NCBI RefSeq assembly: GCF_006539165.1
Contig: NZ_BJMM01000017.1
Span: 1-64,000, forward strand
DNA: 64,000 nt
Direction of reading: 5' to 3'
DNA from: Streptomyces cacaoi
GTDB taxonomy: Bacteria; Actinomycetota; Actinomycetes; Streptomycetales; Streptomycetaceae
Made by a program: the position numbers and the translations under genes. Below the pieces are notes generated by a model that was not told where the DNA came from, did no database searches, and saw only the letters and a list, made by a program, of their open reading frames with translations. This document shows, piece by piece, positions 6,982 through 15,563 of the stretch (position 1 is its first letter; every line of letters begins with the position of its first letter).

Positions 6982-9618
6982 TCAGCGCGCCGCCGCTGCC
7001 TCGTCGGCGGCCTGGGCGCGCAGAGCGCGCTCCACACCGGCGCGGGCCTCGGTCACCAGACGGCGCAGCGCCGGGCCCGGCTCGGCCTCCGCCAGCCAGG
7101 CGTCCGTCACGTCCAGCGTCTCCTGCGAGACCTGGAGCCTCGGGTACAGCCCGACGACGATCTGCTGGGCCATCTCGCGGCTGCGCTCCTCCCACACCGC
7201 GCCGAGGGCGTCGAAGTACCGCCGGGTGTACGGCTCCAGCAGCTCGCGCTGACCGGTCTGCACGAAGCCGCCGATGACCGCCTCCTGCACGGCGTTGGGC
7301 AGCTTCTCCGCCGTGACGACGGACGCCCACGCCTCGGCCTTGGCCTGCGGGGTGGGCCGGGCCGCGCGCGCGGCGGCGGCGTGCCGCTCGCCGGCCGAGG
7401 TGCGGTCGGTGGCCAGTTCGGCGTCGATCTCCTGCTCACCGGCGCGGCCCGTGGCGGCGAGCCGCTCCAGCAGCGCCCAGCGCAGCTCGGTGTCCACGTC
7501 GAGGCCCTCGATGGTCTCCGTGCCGGCGAGCAGTCCGGCGAGCAGATCGAGCTGCGCGTCGGTGCGGGCCGCGGCGGCGAACGCGCGGGCCCAGGCGAGC
7601 TGGTGGTCGCTGCCGGGCCGGGCGGTGCGCAGGTGGTCGAGCGCGGCCTCGGCCCAGCGGGCCAGGCCGGTCTCCCGCCAGGCGGGCGCCGCGTACAGGT
7701 CGAGGGCGAGCTTGACCTGGCGCTGGAGGGACTGCACGACGCCGATGTCGGACTCCTTGCCGACGCCGGAGAGCACCAGGTCGAGGTAGTCCCGGGTGGC
7801 GAGTTCGCCGTCGCGGGTCATGTCCCAGGCGGAGGCCCAGCACAGGGCGCGCGGCAGGGAGTCGGTGAAGTCGCCCAGGTGCCCGGTGACGGTCGCGAGG
7901 GACTCGGCGTCCAGCCGGACCTTGGCGTAGGTGAGGTCGCCGTCGTTGAGCAGCACCACGTCGGGCCGCTTGGTGCCGGCCGGCAGCGGGACCTCGGTGC
8001 GCTCCCCGTCGACGTCCAGCTCGATGCGGTCGGTGCGCTCCAGCCGGCCGTCCTTGAGGTCGTAGAAGCCGACGGCGAGGCGGTGCGGGCGCAGGGTCGG
8101 GGAGCCGGTCGCGCCGGCGGGCAGCGCCGGGGCCTCCTGGCGGATCGCGAAGGACGTGATGGTGCCGTCGTCGGCCGTGGGGACCTCCGGGCGCAGGACG
8201 TTGATGCCGGCGGTCTCCAGCCACGCCGTGGACCACGACCGCAGATCGCGGCCCGAGGTCTCCTCCAGGGCGCGCAGCAGGTCCTCCAGGCGGGTGTTGC
8301 CCCATTCGTGCCGCTTGAAGTAGGTGCGCACGCCCTGGAAGAACTCGTCCATGCCGACGTAGGCGACGAGCTGCTTGAGGACGGAGGCGCCCTTGGCGTA
8401 GGTGATGCCGTCGAAGTTGACCAGGACGTCGTCGAGATCGCGGATCTCGGCCATGATCGGGTGGGTGGAGGGCAGCTGGTCCTGCCGGTAGGCCCAGGTC
8501 TTCATCTGGTTGGCGAACGTGGTGAAGGCGTCCGGCCAGCGGCTGCCGGGGGCGTGCGCCTGGCAGGCGATGGAGGTGTAGGTGGCGAACGACTCGTTCA
8601 GCCACAGGTCGTTCCACCACTCCATGGTGACCAGGTCGCCGAACCACATGTGGGCCAGCTCGTGCAGGATCGTCTCCGCCCGGCCCTCGTAGGCGGCGTC
8701 GGTCACCTTGGAACGGAAGACGTACTGGTCGCGGATGGTGACCGCGCCCGCGTTCTCCATGGCGCCCGCGTTGAACTCGGGCACGAACAGCTGGTCGTAC
8801 TTCTCGAAGGGGTACGGGTAGTCGAACTTCTCCTGGAACCAGTCGAAGCCCTGCCGGGTGACCTCGAAGATCGCGTCAGCGTCCAGGTGTTCGGCGAGCG
8901 AGGGACGGCAGTAGAGGCCCAGCGGGACGGTGCGTCCGCCCTCCCCCGCGCCCTTGTCCTGCCAGGAGCTGTGCACCGCGTGGTACGGGCCGGCGATGAG
9001 CGCGGTGATGTACGTCGAGATCCGGGGCGTGGGCGCGAACCGCCACACGGTGCCGTGCTCGCCCTCGACCGGCTCCGGCGTGGGCGAGTTGGAGATCACC
9101 TTCCAGCCGTCGGGGGCCGTGACGGTGAAGCGGAACGTCGCCTTCAGGTCGGGCTGTTCGAAGTTCGCGAAGACCCGGCGCGCGTCCGGCACCTCGAACT
9201 GCGTGTAGAGGTACGCCTGGCCGTCCACCGGGTCGACGAAGCGGTGCAGGCCCTCGCCCGTGTTGGTGTAGGCGCAGTCGGCGACGACCCGCAGCTCGTT
9301 GCGGCCGGCGGCCAGCCCGTCCAGGGCGATCCGCGAGTCGGCGAAGGCCGTGGCCGGATCGCGGCTCTCGCCGTTGAGCGTGATCTCCCGCACCCGGGGG
9401 GCCACGAGATCGACGAACGTGGCGGCGCCGGCCTCGGCGCAGTCGAAACGGACGGTGGTCACCGAGCGGAACGTGCCCGTGCCCTCGCCGTCACCGCCCG
9501 GGGAGGGCTCGCCGCCCGCCTGGGCGCCGCTGAGGTCCAGCTCGATCTCGTAGCCGTCCACGCCGATCAGCCGGGCCCGCTCGCGGGCCTCCTCACGCGT
9601 CAGATTCGTGCCAGGCAC
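6982..9618 (-). CDS. pepN: Aminopeptidase N (M1 zinc metallopeptidase), copy 2
   Basis: An 878-residue M1 aminopeptidase with GAMENAGAVTIRD and HELAHMWFGDLV followed by the ligand Glu of LWLNE at normal spacing (zinc site around 322-345). The N-terminus (PGTNLTREEARERA) and most of the catalytic domain match copy 1 closely, so the two are paralogues. The GTG at 9618 is chosen from GGGGAG 8 nt upstream; the longer open frame to 9711 has no ribosome site. No signal peptide, so cytosolic. The large open frame on the opposite strand (6688-9858) is a GC-bias shadow. Confidence 0.95.
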   Translation of the reverse strand: MPGTNLTREEARERARLIGVDGYEIELDLSGAQAGGEPSPGGDGEGTGTFRSVTTVRFDCAEAGAATFVDLVAPRVREITLNGESRDPATAFADSRIALDGLAAGRNELRVVADCAYTNTGEGLHRFVDPVDGQAYLYTQFEVPDARRVFANFEQPDLKATFRFTVTAPDGWKVISNSPTPEPVEGEHGTVWRFAPTPRISTYITALIAGPYHAVHSSWQDKGAGEGGRTVPLGLYCRPSLAEHLDADAIFEVTRQGFDWFQEKFDYPYPFEKYDQLFVPEFNAGAMENAGAVTIRDQYVFRSKVTDAAYEGRAETILHELAHMWFGDLVTMEWWNDLWLNESFATYTSIACQAHAPGSRWPDAFTTFANQMKTWAYRQDQLPSTHPIMAEIRDLDDVLVNFDGITYAKGASVLKQLVAYVGMDEFFQGVRTYFKRHEWGNTRLEDLLRALEETSGRDLRSWSTAWLETAGINVLRPEVPTADDGTITSFAIRQEAPALPAGATGSPTLRPHRLAVGFYDLKDGRLERTDRIELDVDGERTEVPLPAGTKRPDVVLLNDGDLTYAKVRLDAESLATVTGHLGDFTDSLPRALCWASAWDMTRDGELATRDYLDLVLSGVGKESDIGVVQSLQRQVKLALDLYAAPAWRETGLARWAEAALDHLRTARPGSDHQLAWARAFAAAARTDAQLDLLAGLLAGTETIEGLDVDTELRWALLERLAATGRAGEQEIDAELATDRTSAGERHAAAARAARPTPQAKAEAWASVVTAEKLPNAVQEAVIGGFVQTGQRELLEPYTRRYFDALGAVWEERSREMAQQIVVGLYPRLQVSQETLDVTDAWLAEAEPGPALRRLVTEARAGVERALRAQAADEAAAAR

Positions 9619-9769
9619 TTGGTGATCTCCCCACTTCCACGTTCCCGGTGGTGTCGTCCTCGCGCCATCCTTCCACGCGGCCCCGCCCCGGGGCGCCGGA
9701 GTTCCGCTCACGGGGTACGCCTGCCCCGGGCGGGCGCCCGGTCTCTCGTCCGGGCCCGGAAACGACGAA

Positions 9770-9797
9770 GGCGGGGAGCCGTCTGCCGCTCCCCGCC
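9770..9797. other. Hairpin in the divergent pepN2/rox spacer
   Basis: GGCGGGGAG (9770-9778) pairs with CTCCCCGCC (9789-9797) across 10 nt. It lies upstream of both divergent genes, so it could be an attenuator in the pepN2 leader or an operator. The rest of 9619-9919 holds the rox control region and no gene. Confidence 0.4.
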
Positions 9798-9820
9798 ACT
9801 TTCAACCTATAGCGGCCCAC

Positions 9821-9839
9821 GGGCCTTGCGGCAAGACCG
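9821..9839 (+). promoter_or_regulatory. Rifamycin-associated element (RAE)-like palindrome upstream of rox
   Basis: The core CTTGC-G-GCAAG (9825-9835) is a perfect 11-bp palindrome with G-rich left and C-rich right flanks. It closely resembles the 19-bp rifamycin-associated element described upstream of rifamycin-inducible resistance genes (rph, rox, helR) in actinobacteria. It sits 81 nt before the rox start. A CAGGAT at 9851-9856 could be a -10 with the element's TTGCGG as -35. Consensus is recalled from memory. Confidence 0.75.
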
Positions 9840-9919
9840 GCCCCGTCCCGCAGGATGACCCACCCGAAGCGGCGGGAGCCCACGTCACGGGCGCTCCGCC
9901 GTACCACGAGGGGGGTCGC

Positions 9920-11383
9920 ATGACCGACGTGATCATTGCCGGGGGCGGACCGACCGGCCTGATGCTGGCCTGCGAACTACGGCTGCACGGCCTGCGCGTC
10001 CAGGTGCTGGAGAAGGAGGCGGAACCCAGCGGATTCGTCCGCGCGCTCGGGCTGCACGTGCGCAGCATCGAGATCATGGACCAGCGGGGGCTGCTGGAGC
10101 GGTTCCTCGCACACGGCAGGAAGTACGAGACCGGCGGGTTCTTCGCCGCCCTGGACAAGCCCTGGCCTGCCGGGCTGGACACCGCGCACGGCTACGTCCT
10201 GGGCATCCCGCAGCCCACCACCGAGCGCCTGCTGGCCGAGCACGCCACCGCGCTCGGCGTGGAGATCCGGCGCGGCAGCGCACTGACCGGGCTGTGCCAG
10301 GACGCGCACGGGGTCACCGTCGCAACCGACGGGGGCACCAGGCTGCGCGCCCGCTATCTGGTGGGCTGCGACGGCGGCCGCAGCACCGTCCGCAAGCTCC
10401 TCGGCGTCGCCTTTCCCGGGGAACCCTCCCGGGTCGACACGCTGCTGGGCGAGATGCGGCTGACCGCGGCGCCGGAGGCCGTGGCCGCCGTGGTGGCCGA
10501 GGTCCGCGCGGTCGAGAAGCGGTTCGGCGTCGGGCCGCTCGGCGACGGGCTCTTCCGCGTCGTCGTCCCCGCGGCGGGCGTGAGCGCCGACCGCTCCGTC
10601 CCGCCGACGCTCGACGAGGTCAGGCAGCAGCTGCGGGCGGTCGCCGGCACCGACTTCGGCGTGCACGCGCCACGCCGGCTGGCCCGCTTCGGCGACGCCA
10701 CCCGGCAGGCCGAGCGCTACCGGACCGGCCGGGTGCTGCTCGCGGGCGACGCGGCCCACGTCCATCCGCCGCTGGGCGGGCAGGGCCTCAACCTCGGCGT
10801 GCAGGACGCGTTCAACCTGGGCTGGAAGCTGGCGGCCGAGGTCGCCGGCTGGGCACCGGCGGGCCTGCTGGACAGCTACCACGCCGAACGCCACCCGGTG
10901 GCCGCCGCCGTGCTGGACAACACCCGTGCGCAGATGCAGCTGCTGTCCACCGAGCCGGGCCCGCGGGCCGTGCGGCGGCTGGTCGCGGAGCTGATGGACT
11001 GCGAGGAGGTGAACCGCCGTTTGATCGGGAAGATCACCGCGATCGACGTCCGCTACGACTTCGGCGAGGGGCACCGCCTGCTCGGCCGGCGGCTGCGGGA
11101 CGTACGGCTCGGGCGGCGCCGCCTGTACGAACTGATGCACGCCGGCCGGGGACTGCTGCTCGACCGGACGGGCCGGCTGTCGGTCGCGGGCTGGACGGAC
11201 CGGGTCGACCGGGTCGACGGCTCCGGCACGCCCGGCGCGCACGGCACGTCCTGCGGGGACGGTGGTGAACTCGGCGTTCCCGCCGTGCTGTTGCGGCCCG
11301 ACGGGCACGTCGCCTGGGTCGGTGACGACCAGCGCAGCCTCGACGAGCAGCTGCCGAGGTGGTTCGGGGCCGCCGCCGGCTGA
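9920..11383 (+). CDS. rox: Rifampicin monooxygenase (class A flavoprotein)
   Basis: A 487-residue FAD/NADPH aromatic hydroxylase. The dinucleotide motif GGGPTGL is at 8-14, the DG motif GCDGGRSTVR near 155, and the GD motif GDAAHVHPPLGGQGLN near 276-291. Long stretches, such as the LHVRSIE region and the C-terminal AVLLRPDGHV, match my memory of Rox from S. venezuelae, which hydroxylates rifamycins and opens the ansa ring. A short Gly/Ser/Asp-containing insert lies before the last 30 residues. The ATG follows GAGGGGGG. The RAE-like site upstream supports rifamycin induction and the Rox call over a generic PheA/TfdB hydroxylase. Confidence 0.87.
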   Translation: MTDVIIAGGGPTGLMLACELRLHGLRVQVLEKEAEPSGFVRALGLHVRSIEIMDQRGLLERFLAHGRKYETGGFFAALDKPWPAGLDTAHGYVLGIPQPTTERLLAEHATALGVEIRRGSALTGLCQDAHGVTVATDGGTRLRARYLVGCDGGRSTVRKLLGVAFPGEPSRVDTLLGEMRLTAAPEAVAAVVAEVRAVEKRFGVGPLGDGLFRVVVPAAGVSADRSVPPTLDEVRQQLRAVAGTDFGVHAPRRLARFGDATRQAERYRTGRVLLAGDAAHVHPPLGGQGLNLGVQDAFNLGWKLAAEVAGWAPAGLLDSYHAERHPVAAAVLDNTRAQMQLLSTEPGPRAVRRLVAELMDCEEVNRRLIGKITAIDVRYDFGEGHRLLGRRLRDVRLGRRRLYELMHAGRGLLLDRTGRLSVAGWTDRVDRVDGSGTPGAHGTSCGDGGELGVPAVLLRPDGHVAWVGDDQRSLDEQLPRWFGAAAG

Positions 11384-11432
11384 GCGGGCGCCGACGGCCC
11401 GCCGCCGCCCCGGCCTCGCACCCGGTGGGCCG

Positions 11433-11843
11433 TCAGCCCTCCTCCGGGAGATCCTCCGTCGGCGTCGAGACGTCCACGAGCTGGCCGTTGGGGTCGCGGA
11501 CCAGCATGCTGCGCTGCCCGTAGAAGACATCCCGCGGCGGCTCGACGACGGTGAACCCGCGCTCCACTGCCGTGCGGTGCGCCGCGTGCACGTCGTCGAC
11601 GACGAACGTGGCGACGGTGCCCTGGTGGTGCCCCTGCGCACCGGCGTACTCCCGCGGCACCAGCTCGTGATCCCGCCGCCAGATGCCCAGTTCGCTGCCG
11701 GAGCCCTCCGGGTCCTGGAGATTGACGAACCAGTCGCTGTCGAACATGGGCTCAAGCCCGAGGAGCGCGACGTAGAAGTCCCTGGTCTCGGCGAGGCGTT
11801 CGGGGTCGGCGAGGACGTTGACGAATGCACGGTTCACAGCCAT
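11433..11843 (-). CDS. VOC-family (glyoxalase/bleomycin-resistance fold) protein
   Basis: A 136-residue single-domain vicinal-oxygen-chelate protein with two beta-alpha-beta-beta-beta repeats: RAFVNVLADPERLAETRDFY at the N-terminus and TVATFVVDDVHAAHRTAVERG in the second half, ending in the typical LVRDPNGQLVDVST. Substrate unknown; members range from lyases and dioxygenases to drug-binding proteins. The proximity to rox is convergent, not operonic, so a resistance role is not implied. Start uncertain between ATG 11843 (used) and ATG 11873; neither has a strong ribosome site. Confidence 0.8.
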   Translation of the reverse strand: MAVNRAFVNVLADPERLAETRDFYVALLGLEPMFDSDWFVNLQDPEGSGSELGIWRRDHELVPREYAGAQGHHQGTVATFVVDDVHAAHRTAVERGFTVVEPPRDVFYGQRSMLVRDPNGQLVDVSTPTEDLPEEG

Positions 11844-11890
11844 GCGGGCCACCGTAGGCCCCGGGTGTGACATCCCTCGCACCGCCCCCG

Positions 11891-12940
11891 TCAGCGCGGC
11901 AGTGCGCGGACGGCGGGCACCGGGCCGCGCTCGGCAGAGGTCATCAACGCGGTCCGCACGACGGCCGCCTGCTGCCCGAGCGCGGTGTGCAGCTTGTCCG
12001 GGGTGACGTGGAGGAGTGTGACGCCGTGCTCCTCCAGCATCTCCCGGCGGTGCACCACAGCCCGCCAGGCCGCGTCGGACCCGTACGGTTCGGACCTGCC
12101 GTGCGGTTCGGACCTGCCGTGCGGCCCGGAGCGCTCGTCCAGCTCCAGGGCCACACCGTGGTCGGGCCAGTAGGCGTCGACGGTGCCCAGGGAGCGGGCC
12201 CGCGGAGTGCGCAGCTCCACGTTCCAGCAGGGATCGGGCAGTTCGTGGTGGAGCACCATGTCGTACAGCCGTCCCTCGGCCTGGGCACGCCGCTCGGCGA
12301 GCAGTCCCGCGACGGCGTCCGCCAGGTGGGCCCGCTCCAGCAGCCGCGCCCCGGCCAGCTCGGCCAGCACCACGCCCGCCTCGCAGTGGCCGCCGCGCAC
12401 CGCCTCGGTGAGCAGCCGTCGCGCCCGGGTGGCGTCGGTGAGCCCGGCCAGCGCGTCCGCCAGCGCACGCGGCACCGGGGCCACGCGCAGCCCCGTCACC
12501 TCCTCGGCGTCCGGCAGCACCGGGCTGCGCACGACGCGGGCCCAGCCGGCGGAGCGCAGCCGCCGGCCGCGGGGCACCAGGACGTCGACGCGCTCGCAGT
12601 CGCGCAGGGAGGGCGCGGCGGCGAAGCGGTGCAGGGCGAGCGCGGCGAGACCGGTGACCATGGCGACCGGCCCGGCCGCCGTCCGCGCGTCCGGCGCCGC
12701 CCCGGCCGCGTCCGCGTACAGCAGCGCCGCCCGGGCCCGTTCGCCGCCGGTCGGCTCGCCGGAGCGCAGCAGGCAGACGCCGGGCAGCAGGGTGCGCCAC
12801 GGGCCGCCGGGGCGGCAGCGCTCCGCGGTCGTGGCGGGGGTGACGCCGTGCTCGTGCAGGGCGCGGACGGTCATCACGCTGGGAGCGGCCTCGCTCAGCG
12901 CGGCGAGCGGCCGGGGGGAGAGGGGTGCGTCGTGCGTCAT
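11891..12940 (-). CDS. AbiEi-like/DUF559-type hypothetical protein
   Basis: A 349-residue protein of the actinobacterial type with an N-terminal wing-like region (VRALHEHGVTPATTAERCRPGG, then WRTLLPGVCLL) resembling AbiEi antitoxin/regulator proteins, and a C-terminal Vsr/DUF559-like fold seen in GTVDAYWPDHGVALELDE, where the D...E-x-D pattern recalls the restriction-endonuclease-like core. Such proteins are common in actinobacteria and their role is not established; no AbiEii-type toxin partner lies next to it. An in-frame 18-bp tandem repeat is inserted just after the ELDE strand. Confidence 0.6.
   Translation of the reverse strand: MTHDAPLSPRPLAALSEAAPSVMTVRALHEHGVTPATTAERCRPGGPWRTLLPGVCLLRSGEPTGGERARAALLYADAAGAAPDARTAAGPVAMVTGLAALALHRFAAAPSLRDCERVDVLVPRGRRLRSAGWARVVRSPVLPDAEEVTGLRVAPVPRALADALAGLTDATRARRLLTEAVRGGHCEAGVVLAELAGARLLERAHLADAVAGLLAERRAQAEGRLYDMVLHHELPDPCWNVELRTPRARSLGTVDAYWPDHGVALELDERSGPHGRSEPHGRSEPYGSDAAWRAVVHRREMLEEHGVTLLHVTPDKLHTALGQQAAVVRTALMTSAERGPVPAVRALPR
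12081..12134. repeat. Three 18-bp tandem repeats inside the AbiEi/DUF559-like gene
   Basis: Three consecutive 18-bp units (CCGTRCGGTTCGGACCTG type, the last one degenerate) encode repeated GRSEPHG/GRSEPYG hexapeptides on the minus strand. Slippage in multiples of 18 would keep the frame. Confidence 0.75.
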
Positions 12941-13173
12941 GCCCTGCGCGATTCCCCGGCACGGAGCGGAAACCGACGGATGTGACAGACCTGTCGAGGA
13001 ATCCGGACAACTCCGTGCTCAAGCGCGGCGGTCCGGGCGCCGAGTGCGGTCGGCCGGCCGCCGGGCAGGGCGGCTTCCGGACCCGGCGGCTGCCGGGCAG
13101 GGTCCGCTACCGGGGGGGGGTGCGGTCACCCGGAGCGCGGGACGGCACCGGACCGCCGGGGCCCGGTACGCGA

Positions 13174-13198
13174 CAGGGCGCCCCGGCGGGGCGCCCTG
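13174..13198 (-). terminator. Hairpin terminator after the small membrane-protein gene
   Basis: An 11-bp perfect stem (CAGGGCGCCCC, 13174-13184; partner 13188-13198) with a 3-nt loop starts 31 nt past the stop of the minus-strand gene at 13230-13511. Confidence 0.7.
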
Positions 13199-13229
13199 TG
13201 GTTGCGTCCGACCGCTGCCGTGCGGTGGA

Positions 13230-13511
13230 TCAGCTCTTCTTGCGGGACTTGTCGCCCACCATGACCAGGCCGGCGATCACCAGGAAGAGCACGATCGGCG
13301 CGGCGACGTACAGGCCCAGGGTCTCCAGGACGCTCAGGCCGGGGCCCGGGTCGTCGCCGTCGTCGCGGGTGAGCGCGAAGGCGGGGGACGACAGCAGCGT
13401 CATCAGCGCGACGCCCGCCGTCACGGTGCCGGCGCGCAGGGCGTTCTTGTTGGCCTTGGCGGCCTTCGCGGCCCGGCCGGTCTCGGTGCTCACTCGAACC
13501 TCGTTGCTCAC
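13230..13511 (-). CDS. Small membrane protein of unknown function
   Basis: A 93-residue protein. A Lys/Ala-rich N-terminus (residues 10-25) precedes a hydrophobic stretch (AGTVTAGVALMTLLSSPAFA, about 27-46) that could be a signal peptide or first helix. A short acidic loop (TRDDGDDPGPG) follows, then a second helix (LGLYVAAPIVLFLVIAGLVMV, about 65-86) and a basic tail (GDKSRKKS). The topology suggests an extracytoplasmic acidic segment anchored at one or both ends. GTG 13511 is used; the longer open frame upstream lacks support. I do not recognise the family; single-gene unit with its own terminator. Confidence 0.65.
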   Translation of the reverse strand: MSNEVRVSTETGRAAKAAKANKNALRAGTVTAGVALMTLLSSPAFALTRDDGDDPGPGLSVLETLGLYVAAPIVLFLVIAGLVMVGDKSRKKS

Positions 13512-13599
13512 ATCGCCAACATAGCGGACGGGTGAACGGCCCGCGCGGCGGGGTGCCCCATCCCGGGGGCGGGCCCCGGCGCCGTCCCGGGGACGGGCC

Positions 13600-15342
13600 T
13601 CAGCGTCCGCCTCCCGCCCCGCCCCGCGCGGCCCCGGACAGATGCAGGGTGACGGGCCCGAGGTGCGGTTTCGCGCGGCTCGCGGTGATCCGGACCCGGA
13701 CGTCACGCGCGGTCACCGGCTCGGGCAGCGCGAGGATGCGCCGGTGCCCGACGGTGGTACCCGAGGCGATCTTCCGCCAGCCGCCGCCCTCGTCCGTGCG
13801 GGCCTCGACGGTGAAGCCCTCCACACGCTGGCCCTTGCGGATGTCCTCGCCGAGGGCGATCCGGTCGAAGGTGTACGGGCCGGCGCCCTTGGCGCGCACA
13901 TCGGTGCCGTAGACCGCGCGGACGGACCTGCCGAAGGCGGTCAGCTCCCGCACGTCCGCCGCGTCGATCCGGCCGTTCCTCGCCGGCGGGACGTTGAGCA
14001 GCAGCGAGGCGTTGCGTCCCACGCTCTTCTCGTACAGCTCCATCAGCTGCGCCGCCGTCTTGGGCCGCTCCTCGGGATGGTGGTACCAGCCGGGCCGGTT
14101 GGAGACGTCCGCCTCCGCCGGGTACCACTGGAGGTACTTCGTCGACGGGTCGAGGAGCCGCTCGCGGGAGCCGATGTCCGGGTCCGTGGAGTCGTTGGGC
14201 AGGCCGCCCGCGTGCACGGTCGACGGGTCGACGGTGTGCGGTGTCACGCTCCACTCCGTCTCCCGTGCGATGCCGTTCTCGTTGCCGACCCAGCGCACGC
14301 CCTGCGGGCCGCCGAAGACCGGGGTGTCGGGCGCCAGTTCGTGAATACCCCGGAAGATTTCCTTCCAGTTGTACTCCTGGGTGATCCCGGCGTCCCTCCA
14401 CGGGTTCGCGCCGTCCAGCCACAGCTCGTCCAACGGGCCGTACTGCGTGACCAGTTCATAGACCTGGTCGAGGTAGTAGGCGTCGTAGTCGTTGACCTTC
14501 ACCCGGAACCGGGGCAGCCGGCCGGCGGCGACATCGTCCGCGCGGTCGTCGCCCGGCACCAGCGTGGGGAAGGTCCGCATCCGCGGCTCGCTGCCGTTGC
14601 CGTAGCGGCCCCGCCCCTGCGGGGAACCGCCGTCCTCCAGCGCCGTCCGCTCGACCGTGGACAGCTGCTCCCCCGCCTCCTGCTTGGCCGCGATCCGCTC
14701 CAGCCACTTCTTGTGCCACGCGTGCGGCAGTTCGGCGCCGTCCGCCGGTGAGAGGTACACGCCCACCTTGAGCCCGGCCTTGCGGGCCGCACGGATGTAC
14801 CGGCCGACGATGTCCCGCCCGTAGGGGCTGTTCGCCACCGAGTGTTCGGTGTACCGGGTGGGCCACAGGGCGAAGCCGTCGTGGTGCTTGGCGGTGAGCA
14901 TGACCTGCTCGGCGCCGGCCGCCTTGTACGCCCGCATCCACTGGTCGAAATCGATGTGTTCCGGGTCGAACAAGGAGCGGTCCTCGGCGCCCGAACCCCA
15001 CTCGCGGTTCGTGAAGGTGTTCATGCCGAAGTGCGTGAACGCCGTCACCTCGCGCTGCTGCCAGGCGTACTGGCCCTTCGTGGGCACGGTCTTGGCGGCC
15101 TTCTCGATGACACGGTCGGGGGTGTCGCAGGGCTCGATCCGCATCTGCGAGGCCGGGCGGACGGGGCCCGTGCACCGCTCCGCCCCGGAGGGGGGTGCGG
15201 TGGGGGCCGCCGTGGCCTGGAGGGGGAGCAGGGACGCCGCCGCTCCCACCGTGAGAGTGAGGAGGAGGCGTCCGCGGAGGTGTTTGCGGGGGTGCCTGCG
15301 GGGGTGCCTGCGGGGGTGTCTGCGGGGGGTGGGTGTCGCCAT
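13600..15342 (-). CDS. Secreted alpha-L-fucosidase, GH29
   Basis: A 580-residue secreted glycosidase releasing alpha-linked L-fucose. Residues 1-46 are a signal peptide with an unusual RRHP-RRHP-RRHP n-region (residues 7-18). The GH29 barrel shows FTHFGMNTF, TAKHHDGFALW and the nucleophile Asp310 in ELWLDGAN. A C-terminal beta domain (about 470-575), resembling a carbohydrate-binding sandwich, follows. The ATG is preceded by AGGGAG at 9 nt. With the divergent GH84-type enzyme it suggests degradation of host, fungal or plant glycans. Expression control is not visible. Confidence 0.9.
   Translation of the reverse strand: MATPTPRRHPRRHPRRHPRKHLRGRLLLTLTVGAAASLLPLQATAAPTAPPSGAERCTGPVRPASQMRIEPCDTPDRVIEKAAKTVPTKGQYAWQQREVTAFTHFGMNTFTNREWGSGAEDRSLFDPEHIDFDQWMRAYKAAGAEQVMLTAKHHDGFALWPTRYTEHSVANSPYGRDIVGRYIRAARKAGLKVGVYLSPADGAELPHAWHKKWLERIAAKQEAGEQLSTVERTALEDGGSPQGRGRYGNGSEPRMRTFPTLVPGDDRADDVAAGRLPRFRVKVNDYDAYYLDQVYELVTQYGPLDELWLDGANPWRDAGITQEYNWKEIFRGIHELAPDTPVFGGPQGVRWVGNENGIARETEWSVTPHTVDPSTVHAGGLPNDSTDPDIGSRERLLDPSTKYLQWYPAEADVSNRPGWYHHPEERPKTAAQLMELYEKSVGRNASLLLNVPPARNGRIDAADVRELTAFGRSVRAVYGTDVRAKGAGPYTFDRIALGEDIRKGQRVEGFTVEARTDEGGGWRKIASGTTVGHRRILALPEPVTARDVRVRITASRAKPHLGPVTLHLSGAARGGAGGGR
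15286..15333. repeat. 12-bp tandem repeats in the fucosidase signal peptide
   Basis: Near-identical 12-bp units (GGGGTGCCTGCG on the plus strand) encode the repeated Arg-Arg-His-Pro of the signal-peptide n-region. Copy-number change would alter its charge without shifting frame. Confidence 0.6.
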
Positions 15343-15563
15343 GGCTTCCAACTCCCTTGCCACACCGGGACCAGAGGTCGGATCTCTTGGTCGGCTTTCG
15401 GTATGGTGCCGGAAGTTGTGCCGTGCGTGGAAGGTATAGGTCCCACCTTTTATGGCTCGGGGTGGCGCCACAGCCCCCCGCTACAGGAGGCTCCGCCCCC
15501 CTCCGGGAGACCCCCGCTCCGAGGCGCCCCCATCCGCATGTCGGGCCTGTTCGGGAGACGGCG

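Noticed and set aside
6688..9858. 1056-aa plus-strand frame opposite the second pepN
   Set aside because: Mirror of a real gene with no ribosome site and a Gly/Arg/Val-rich product without family features.
11393..11434. Terminator between rox and the VOC gene
   Set aside because: Only an 8-bp stem with a 26-nt loop, overlapping the VOC stop codon; too weak to list.
13112..13120. G9 run as a phase-variable switch
   Set aside because: It lies between genes, outside any coding frame or evident promoter, so no switching role can be argued.
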